Shown piece by piece: positions 5,497 through 11,164 of a stretch of 11,164 nucleotides of DNA (its first letter is position 1; each line of letters begins with the position of its first letter). The stretch lies in assembly GCA_051011115.1 (NCBI GenBank), contig JBPCUN010000011.1:1-11164 (forward strand), read 5' to 3'. A program made the translations under genes and the position numbers. The DNA comes from Profundicola sp051011115 (GTDB taxonomy: Bacteria; Bacteroidota; Bacteroidia; Flavobacteriales; Weeksellaceae). The notes under the pieces were generated by a model. The model saw only the letters and a program-made list of their open reading frames with translations. It made no database searches and was not told where the DNA came from.

Positions 5497-7296
5497 CTAT
5501 TCCAATTCTGGAATAATAACCGCTGTAAGTTCTCTCTTATAAAACTGAAGTTCCCTTTGAATGTTAATGCTTTCAGAATATATTGGCGCTAGAAACAAAT
5601 CTTGATAATAGTCAATTCCATTAAAAAGATTGCTTTTGAAAGTTTCCCATTTCTTAATTTGTTTAGTCGTAACTTCTTCAGAAATAATATCTATTTCATT
5701 TTTTAAATAATCCACATACATTTTTAATTCTTTGACAAACATGTTTGGACGATTCATATGTGAAAGTACAGAGTCATTTCCATAAATATGTTGCATCATT
5801 TTAGAAAGTGACACTTCCTTATCAAAATAAGCCATATTTGGTCCTGGGCAAATGGCTACACCCTGCTCCTGACCTTTTATTTTAATATCATTTTCTAAAT
5901 AAGAAGCATTGGACAAACCTACACAGAGACAAGATTTTTCGTATATTTTAGTTTTAGCGTTTTCATACACCTCTAGAGATAGATTATTTTTTTTAACTTC
6001 TAACGCTTGCAGTTTCACATCTTGATATTTTTTTGAAGCCGTACAAATACCTTCTTTACCAAATTCCTTGCTCAATGCCAAATATTTTTTTGGACAAGAA
6101 CTTCCTGCTTTATTGTTATCAATACGTTTTTGTTTGTGGTACTCATTTGTAGTTCCTTTTATCGTGTTAAAAGGAACGCCTAAAGGTGAAATGTCACTTA
6201 AATACAAATCCTCCTCTTTAGAATTTGCTAATAAAGTCCTGGTTTGTTTATCTACAGATGTGGCTTCTGGCACCAATAAAAAAGGAGTCCCCCAACCTAC
6301 AGAGTCAACCTGATAGTTTTCTAGTAAAAATTGGTGTTCATCTGCTATTCCAACACCACCCTGAACCGTAATCTTTAAATCCAAAGGTTTCTCTGGAATA
6401 ATAAATTCTTTTAAACCTAATGCTTTTACAAGAACATCATGTGTATCTTGTATTAAGGTTGCTTTTTTGTTTTTAAACTCTTCTAAAATAGGCCCTAATA
6501 GAAGTCCATCGGTTGCAAAGGCGTGTCCACCGCAATTTAAACCAGATTCGATACGATATTCCGAAACCCAAAGCCCTTTTTTAGCTAAAAATTTCCCTTG
6601 AATGGTAGCCGAACGAAAATCACTGACTTTAAGAATAATCTTCTTTTTTAACTGACCTAGACGATCTGGAAAAAAATCATTGAATTTCCCAAAGTAACTG
6701 TATAATCTTGGATTCATTCCTGCCGATAACACAACTGAGGAGCTTAAATTACTGTTGGCAAAACCACGAAGTGATGCATGCGCATCGTTAAATTCGATGG
6801 GTAATTGTTCCCCTTTAACAAAATTATCTTTATCCACTTTGGTCATGATATTTACATCAATATCGCCAGCTTTTAAATACTTTTCTAAGTAGTTTAAAAT
6901 GTTTTCTTTCAATGCACCTTCATTCAATAAATTAGAAAGCCCTTCCTTAATACTGGATTTATTGGGCAAGGTAGCTATGAATTTTTCTAAAGCCAATTTG
7001 CTTTCTGTCAATTCTAGTCTTAATTTGGTGGATTTTTCTTTAACAATAGTATCTACTAAATTTAAATAGGAAGTGATTCGTTCGGCACGATAATCCTGAG
7101 CTTTTTTTGATATTTCTTGATAGGGTAGATTAAATTTTTTGCTGTAAAACGCATTCATTTTGTCAATAAGCTCATCATCGATAATAGATATTACAGATGA
7201 AATACCATAATGTGCCACGCGAATAGGACTATCAATGGTGTATGCTAATCCCATTACTGGAATATGAAAGTTATGTATTGATTTAGGTAATTTCAT
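5497..7296 (-). CDS. Nitronate-monooxygenase/FabK-like protein with Cys-rich C-terminus
   Basis: This 599-residue protein is of a type I have met only as unnamed Bacteroidota proteins. Two stretches recall FMN-dependent TIM-barrel enzymes of the nitronate monooxygenase/FabK group. One is Asn254-Cys-Gly-Gly-His258, which resembles the active-site AGGH motif. The other is VQGGVGIADEHQFLLENY (311-328), followed by VGWGTPFLLVPEA (333-345), which resembles the FMN-phosphate and GTxFL segments. Residues 60-155 are helical, as an insert. The C-terminal third has Cys401, Cys418, Cys456, Cys458 and Cys483, enough for a metal or Fe-S site. No signal peptide is seen. The substrate is unknown and the flavin role is inferred from motifs. 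A weak -7-like box lies at 7326-7333. Confidence 0.7.
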   Translation of the reverse strand: MKLPKSIHNFHIPVMGLAYTIDSPIRVAHYGISSVISIIDDELIDKMNAFYSKKFNLPYQEISKKAQDYRAERITSYLNLVDTIVKEKSTKLRLELTESKLALEKFIATLPNKSSIKEGLSNLLNEGALKENILNYLEKYLKAGDIDVNIMTKVDKDNFVKGEQLPIEFNDAHASLRGFANSNLSSSVVLSAGMNPRLYSYFGKFNDFFPDRLGQLKKKIILKVSDFRSATIQGKFLAKKGLWVSEYRIESGLNCGGHAFATDGLLLGPILEEFKNKKATLIQDTHDVLVKALGLKEFIIPEKPLDLKITVQGGVGIADEHQFLLENYQVDSVGWGTPFLLVPEATSVDKQTRTLLANSKEEDLYLSDISPLGVPFNTIKGTTNEYHKQKRIDNNKAGSSCPKKYLALSKEFGKEGICTASKKYQDVKLQALEVKKNNLSLEVYENAKTKIYEKSCLCVGLSNASYLENDIKIKGQEQGVAICPGPNMAYFDKEVSLSKMMQHIYGNDSVLSHMNRPNMFVKELKMYVDYLKNEIDIISEEVTTKQIKKWETFKSNLFNGIDYYQDLFLAPIYSESINIQRELQFYKRELTAVIIPELE

Positions 7297-7668
7297 CTTT
7301 TAATCTTATAAAAATTGATAGACTACAAATATGACCTTTCCTATTTTACTTAAAGCTGACTTGGATCATACATTCTAGTCCTTTAGTAAATTAGTCTAGC
7401 AAGTATGCATCTAAGATACATTAAAATTTCATGGTATACCTTTTAATGATAGGATCAATAATAAAGTAATTAGAATGTTATTTATACTTTTATCTAAATA
7501 ACAAATCTATAATATTGGTGACCCACAATCCTCAAATTTAAAATTCAAAAATCCCAAAAGTAAAAACTAAAGCGAAGAAAGATCAACCATAGATACAGTG
7601 TACTCTATTAAAAATAAGTATATTTAACTGAATAAATACCACTAACCCATGCTCATCCCCTTCTCCCT
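7297..7668. other. Divergent intergenic region, 372 bp
   Basis: This region lies between two divergent genes and holds no convincing frame. Two one-mismatch matches to the -7 consensus TAnnTTTG are present. CATATTTG on the minus strand (7326-7333) is about 30 bases from the 599-residue gene. TATATTTA on the plus strand (7619-7626) is about 43 bases from the secreted-protein gene. Neither has a clear -33 partner. I see no riboswitch or strong hairpin. Confidence 0.4.
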
Positions 7669-8511
7669 ATGAAAAATATTTTATCCTTCGTTTTCTTGGT
7701 TTTGATTTGTGTTTCTACACTGGCTCAAGAGCAATTTATTTTTAAAGTTAAAATTAAACCTAATAAAACATATACGAAACAATTATATACCGTTGGACGA
7801 AATGAAATTACTTTTGTAAGCGATAAAGAAGCCATAAATGATTCAACGATGCAATCTCCTATCATTATAGAGAGCGATAGCCAAATGACCGTTATTGAGA
7901 AAACACAGGCATTAGATGAAAATGGGGAAATTCCCACCACATTAGTCTATGATAAAATGCTAACCAAAAAAACCATTAATGGGGATGAGGATTCCACCAA
8001 GAACAACCCTTATGCTGGTATGAAAATTATGGGCAAGTACGATAAAAATTTTAAATTAAAAATAGAGCAAATTACTGGAGATTACATCACTCAACAAATG
8101 AAAGACCTTTTAATCAATACCTTAGAACAAATTCAACAAGGTATAGAATTTCCAGAAAGACCATTGCGCGTTGGGGATTCTTTCGATAATCAAATTCCTT
8201 TGACTATACCAATAGAAGGGATGAGCCCAATTGTAATATATAACCATATGAAATTATTGCTTACCTCTATAAAAGATAATATGGCCTATTTTAAAAATGA
8301 ATATAATATATCTTTTCAAATGCAAGAAGAAGATTTAAGCATAGAGGCGTCTGGCTCTGGTACAGGTACTTCTGTATATGATATCGAAGAGAATTATCTC
8401 ATTAAAAATACTTCTCAAATACCTATGAACTTCATTGTGAATGTGAGTGAAGGCAAAACAATAAAAATGGAAATTGTGACCAACTCTCAGCATCACACAA
8501 CCATAGAATAA
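7669..8511 (+). CDS. Secreted protein of unknown function (DUF6263-like)
   Basis: This 280-residue protein has a clear type I signal peptide: basic MKN, a hydrophobic core, then ST-L-A before Gln20, the likely mature N-terminus. The mature part is rich in beta-forming segments, with no Cys and no catalytic motif visible. It contains FPERPLRVGDSFDNQIPLTI (156-175), a phrase typical of a Bacteroidota group of exported proteins annotated as DUF6263. I recall the group's style but cannot confirm membership. It is likely periplasmic or surface-exposed. It is a single gene, ended by the hairpin at 8704-8746, which it shares with metK coming from the other side. Base composition is in line with the chromosome to its right. 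Confidence 0.75.
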   Translation: MKNILSFVFLVLICVSTLAQEQFIFKVKIKPNKTYTKQLYTVGRNEITFVSDKEAINDSTMQSPIIIESDSQMTVIEKTQALDENGEIPTTLVYDKMLTKKTINGDEDSTKNNPYAGMKIMGKYDKNFKLKIEQITGDYITQQMKDLLINTLEQIQQGIEFPERPLRVGDSFDNQIPLTIPIEGMSPIVIYNHMKLLLTSIKDNMAYFKNEYNISFQMQEEDLSIEASGSGTGTSVYDIEENYLIKNTSQIPMNFIVNVSEGKTIKMEIVTNSQHHTTIE

Positions 8512-8703
8512 CATTCTACTATAATAATTTCTATATGAGTCTCGTATGCTAAATATCTTAAAGGCAGAGCATTAAATAACCCTCATAGAAATACTATTTA
8601 TTTTATTGGCAAATCTATTTATTCGATTGCTTGGCAATGCTATATTTTATACGCGGCCAGGATGGAACTTAGTAGCGCGTAAAGGAAGATGTGTCAACAA
8701 AAT
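8512..8703. other. Intergenic stretch with nothing recognised
   Basis: This stretch lies between the secreted-protein gene and the terminator. A GC-richer patch (about 8653-8690, including CGCGGCCAGGATGG) stands out from the AT-rich surroundings, but I could not fold it into a tRNA or match it to a known RNA. Confidence 0.3.
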
Positions 8704-8746
8704 AGGCACAAAAGAGTGGGCTTTTTAGCTAACTCCTTTTGTGCCT
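8704..8746. terminator. Bidirectional hairpin terminator
   Basis: AGGCACAAAAGAGT (8704-8717) pairs with ACTCCTTTTGTGCCT (8732-8746), 14 bp with a single bulged base and a 14-nt loop. Pyrimidine-rich T runs follow on both sides (CATTTTTGT on the plus strand, ATTTTGTTG on the minus). It sits between the converging 3' ends of the secreted-protein gene and metK, so it probably ends transcription from both. Confidence 0.7.
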
Positions 8747-8816
8747 CATTTTTGTAAGCAGGTTCCTGCGTACTACTTGAGACAGCCTTTTGAAGCCGCC
8801 CCAAAAATTCAAAATA

Positions 8817-10073
8817 TTATGGAAGTTTGAAAACTGATTTTAATCTATCAACCAAGTCTAGTTTTTCCCAAGTAAATAGTTCTACTTCTTTGGTGATGAT
8901 TTCGTTCCCATTTCCTTCAAAAGTTTTCGTAACCGTCCTTGGAGTTCTACCCATATGACCGTACGCCGCCGTTTCTGTATAAATGGGTTCTCTTAATTTG
9001 AAATCTCTTTCTATAGCAAAAGGTCTGTAATCAAAATTCTCTAAGATTTTCTCTGCAATTTGTGCATCAGACAAGTTTATTTTGCTTGTACCATAAGTAT
9101 TGACCATAAGGCTCATTGGTTCTGCAATTCCAATGGCATAAGAGATTTGAACTACAACTTCATCACAAATACCTGCGGCTACCATATTTTTGGATAAATG
9201 ACGCATAGCATAAGCTGCCGATCTATCTACTTTAGATGGGTCCTTTCCACTAAAAGCTCCACCTCCGTGTGCCCCTTTGCCTCCATAGGTATCTACAATT
9301 ATCTTTCTCCCCGTAAGACCTGCATCTCCATGAGGCCCACCAATCACAAATTTACCCGTGGGATTGATACAATACTTAATATCATCTTGAAATAAATCTC
9401 TGGTATCTTGCGGTAATTTCTGCAGGATATTGGGGATAATTAATTTTCTAATATCTCTATCGATGGTTTCTAACATTGCCTCGTCTCCACCAAATTGATC
9501 ATGTTGTGTAGATACTACAATTGTATGAACTTTAATAGGTTGATGATTCTCATCATATTCCATAGTGACCTGTGCTTTAGCATCTGGACGCAAATAAGTC
9601 ATTTCGTTTCCTGCCTTACGCACTTCTGCCAGTTCCTTTAAAATCATATGAGATAATTCTAAGGCCAATGGCATATAATTCTCAGTTTCATTACAAGCAT
9701 ATCCGAACATCATTCCCTGATCTCCTGCTCCTTGCTCTTCTTTGGATGCTTTTACTACGCCTAGTCTGATGTCTGGAGATTGCTCATGAATGGCTGATAG
9801 AATTCCACAGGAATCATATGAAAACTTCATATCGCTATCTGTATACCCAATGGCTTGAATGGTATTTCTAGTTACCTGATGTAAGTCTACATAGGCTGTA
9901 GAATTTACTTCTCCTGCTAAAATCACTTGTCCTGTGGTTACCATGGTCTCACAAGCTACTTTACTTTCTGGATCAAATGCTAAAAAATGATCTAAAATAG
10001 CATCTGATATCTGATCTGCTATTTTATCTGGATGTCCTTCTGATACAGATTCAGAGGTGAAAAAATATGACAT
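8817..10073 (-). CDS. metK: S-adenosylmethionine synthase (methionine adenosyltransferase)
   Basis: This 418-residue enzyme makes S-adenosylmethionine from methionine and ATP in the cytosol. The sequence starts MSYFFTSESVSEGHPDKIAD, with the ATP-binding His-Pro-Asp-Lys. It then shows the conserved GAGDQGMMFGYA hexapeptide region (about 115-126) and the glycine-rich GGKGAHGGGAFSGKDPSKVD block with the PPi/Mg-binding residues. The C-terminal part is complete. Compared with the E. coli enzyme (about 384 residues) it is somewhat longer, a usual size in Bacteroidota. The start is 77 bases downstream of the core of a probable SAM-II riboswitch (10150-10203), which implies feedback control by the product. 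A TAnnTTTG box lies at 10216-10223. Confidence 0.98.
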   Translation of the reverse strand: MSYFFTSESVSEGHPDKIADQISDAILDHFLAFDPESKVACETMVTTGQVILAGEVNSTAYVDLHQVTRNTIQAIGYTDSDMKFSYDSCGILSAIHEQSPDIRLGVVKASKEEQGAGDQGMMFGYACNETENYMPLALELSHMILKELAEVRKAGNEMTYLRPDAKAQVTMEYDENHQPIKVHTIVVSTQHDQFGGDEAMLETIDRDIRKLIIPNILQKLPQDTRDLFQDDIKYCINPTGKFVIGGPHGDAGLTGRKIIVDTYGGKGAHGGGAFSGKDPSKVDRSAAYAMRHLSKNMVAAGICDEVVVQISYAIGIAEPMSLMVNTYGTSKINLSDAQIAEKILENFDYRPFAIERDFKLREPIYTETAAYGHMGRTPRTVTKTFEGNGNEIITKEVELFTWEKLDLVDRLKSVFKLP

Positions 10074-10079
10074 ATTTTA

Positions 10080-10106
10080 ATTATTTTTTATTAGAATGAA
10101 TAATTA
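10080..10106 (-). promoter_or_regulatory. Small AT hairpin before metK start
   Basis: On the metK strand, AATTATT (10106-10100) can pair with AATAATT (10086-10080), seven A-U pairs with a 13-nt loop, ending 7 bases before the ATG. It is weak, and might sequester the start region or be chance in AT-rich DNA. Confidence 0.25.
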
Positions 10107-10149
10107 AAAAGTAAGAAATATCTGGGGAAGCAATTAAAAATGTTAAAAA

Positions 10150-10203
10150 GTAATAATTAGCATTTTTTAAAGAGGTTGCAACCCGCCAAATCTATCCTCC
10201 TAA
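10150..10203 (-). promoter_or_regulatory. SAM-II riboswitch upstream of metK
   Basis: On the metK strand the leader reads AGGAGG, AUAGAUUUGG, CGGGUUGCAA, CCUCUU, UAAAAAAUGCUAA. AGGAGG (10201-10196) pairs with CCUCUU (10175-10170) as P1. The internal GAUUU, the UUGCA just before the 3' P1 strand, and the A/U-rich linker ending in GCUAA all match SAM-II (SAM-alpha) in order and spacing. The GCUAA strand would form the pseudoknot with the P1 loop. I find only a weak (G-U rich) pseudoknot extension here, so the fold should be scored by covariance model. SAM-II occurs before methionine and SAM genes in Bacteroidota. Binding of SAM would lower metK expression. Confidence 0.75.
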
Positions 10204-10215
10204 TTATATGAAATG

Positions 10216-10223
10216 CAAATATA
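10216..10223 (-). promoter_or_regulatory. metK promoter -7 box
   Basis: TATATTTG on the minus strand is a perfect match to the Bacteroidota -7 consensus TAnnTTTG. It would start the transcript about 6-7 bases later, near 10209, which leaves the P1 stem of the riboswitch (from 10201) at the very 5' end of the RNA. No good -33 TTTG was found. Confidence 0.55.
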
Positions 10224-10313
10224 CGAAGCTATTTTATAATTGAGCTTAGATTTTTATGAATTAAATTTTTCGGTTTGGAATAATAATTGATTTTGACCTA
10301 TCAAATTTGAATC

Positions 10314-11120
10314 ATGAAAAAGTTTTCTTTATTTCTAATTATATTACTCGTTGCTGCGTGTAGTACCAATCCAATCACCGGTAAGAAACCTCTTATCTTG
10401 GTAAGTAATGCCCAATTATTCCCTATGGCTTTTCAACAATATAATGAAGTATTGGCTAAAGAAGGTGTGGTACACAGTTCTTCTGCTCAAGCAAAACAAG
10501 TGAAAACTGTGGGTAAAAATATACAAGGTGCTGTTGAAAGATATTTGGCGAATCAAAACCAATCTGAATTTTTGAATGGTTATGCATGGGAGTTTAATTT
10601 AATAGAGGATAAGGCGGTAAATGCTTGGTGTATGCCTGGGGGGAAAGTTGCTTTCTATACGGGGATTATGCCGATTACTGCAAATGATGATGGAGTAGCT
10701 GTGGTGATGGGTCATGAAATTACCCATGCGTTGGCAGAACATAGTGCACAGCGTATGTCTCAGGCAATGGTTGCACAAGGATTACAGTTGGCCGGGAATG
10801 TTGCGTTAAATGATAGTAAATATAAAAACGTATTCAACTCATTATACCCTGTTGGTGCACAAGTAGGAATTTTAGCCTATTCTCGTAAAGCGGAATTAGA
10901 AGCAGATGCGATTGGGCTTAAGTTAATGGCTATGGCGGGGTATGATCCTAGAGAAGCACCAAAATTTTGGAAAAGAATGGAACAAGCAACAGCAGGTTCT
11001 TCTAGACCACCAGAATTCTTATCTACTCACCCAAACCCAGGACGTAGAATTGCACAGTTAGAAGCTAAAATACCAGAAGTTTTACCATTATATTATCAAG
11101 CAACTGGTAGGACTAAATAA
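10314..11120 (+). CDS. M48 family metalloprotease lipoprotein (LoiP-like)
   Basis: This 268-residue protein starts with a lipoprotein signal peptide ending in Val13-Ala-Ala-Cys16, followed by STNPITGKK, a phrase seen in LoiP/YcaL-type proteins. The zinc site is His134-Glu-Ile-Thr-His138 (HExxH). The third ligand is in the AELEADAIG block (193-201), as in M48 peptidases. A STHPNPGRRI motif (237-246) closes the domain, as in the short LoiP/BepA-type members without a TPR tail. It is likely anchored at the outer membrane facing the periplasm, acting in quality control of envelope proteins. The role is inferred from the family. It is divergent from metK with a 240-base gap. ATG 10314 is fixed by the signal peptide. 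Confidence 0.92.
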   Translation: MKKFSLFLIILLVAACSTNPITGKKPLILVSNAQLFPMAFQQYNEVLAKEGVVHSSSAQAKQVKTVGKNIQGAVERYLANQNQSEFLNGYAWEFNLIEDKAVNAWCMPGGKVAFYTGIMPITANDDGVAVVMGHEITHALAEHSAQRMSQAMVAQGLQLAGNVALNDSKYKNVFNSLYPVGAQVGILAYSRKAELEADAIGLKLMAMAGYDPREAPKFWKRMEQATAGSSRPPEFLSTHPNPGRRIAQLEAKIPEVLPLYYQATGRTK

Positions 11121-11152
11121 GATTTATTTCTTTATATATTTTACTAAACACA

Positions 11153-11164
11153 ATGAATGTACCT
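11153..11164 (+). CDS. Possible start of a further gene, cut by window edge
   Basis: ATG at 11153 opens a frame with four visible codons (MNVP), 33 bases after the M48 protease stop and on the same strand. This is too short to identify. It is listed only because the position suits a next gene in the same transcript. Confidence 0.2.

Noticed and set aside
6068..6313. Plus-strand frame of 81 codons inside the 599-residue gene, and similar ones at 7725-7940 and 9198-9395
   Set aside because: All lie wholly antisense to long, well-supported genes and show no family pattern.
8620..8700. tRNA or small RNA in the GC-richer patch before the terminator
   Set aside because: No cloverleaf arms or T-loop (GTTCGA-type) could be found by eye.

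Overview
The window is AT-rich and reads as a chromosomal segment of a Flavobacteriaceae-type Bacteroidota. Support for this comes from the protein styles (a LoiP-like M48 lipoprotein, a Bacteroidota-type metK leader, IS110 and IS1182-type transposase fragments of flavobacterial character), from -7-like boxes of the TAnnTTTG kind, and from the lack of Shine-Dalgarno sequences.

There are two parts. The left half (about 1-5450) is an accessory island. It opens with the 5' part of an IS110-family element on the minus strand: the transposase N-terminus plus a structured leader that looks like a bridge RNA. It continues as an array of short, single-gene, same-strand cassettes. These are a zinc-ribbon protein, a small membrane protein joined to a decayed GNAT acetyltransferase, a DUF2625 protein, a three-helix membrane protein, a protease-like lipoprotein whose HExxH motif reads QEVGH, and an SdpI-family protein. 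The cassettes are separated by seven structured, gene-free repeat units. Each unit carries long imperfect inverted repeats, as integron attC sites do, but does not fit the attC consensus. In three of the six complete cassettes, the roughly 10 bases that start the cassette are complementary (10/11, 10/10, 10/10) to the bases that end it. In two more they are partly so (8/9, 7/10). The one clear exception is the cassette that also holds a broken gene. Pairing across the gene rather than within the unit is what integron cassettes show. The sixth unit is interrupted by a 430-bp internally deleted IS1182-type element.

The right half (about 5450-11164) is ordinary chromosome. It holds a 599-residue protein with nitronate-monooxygenase/FabK-like motifs (minus), a secreted protein of unknown function (plus), a bidirectional terminator, metK (minus) behind a probable SAM-II riboswitch, and an M48 metalloprotease lipoprotein (plus). 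A new reading frame may start in the last 12 bases.

The most interesting content is the cassette array with its non-canonical recombination-site-like repeats, and the IS110 leader RNA. One guide-like segment of that RNA matches the DNA at the inferred insertion point inside the first repeat unit. No integrase is in the window, so how the array moves is inference.
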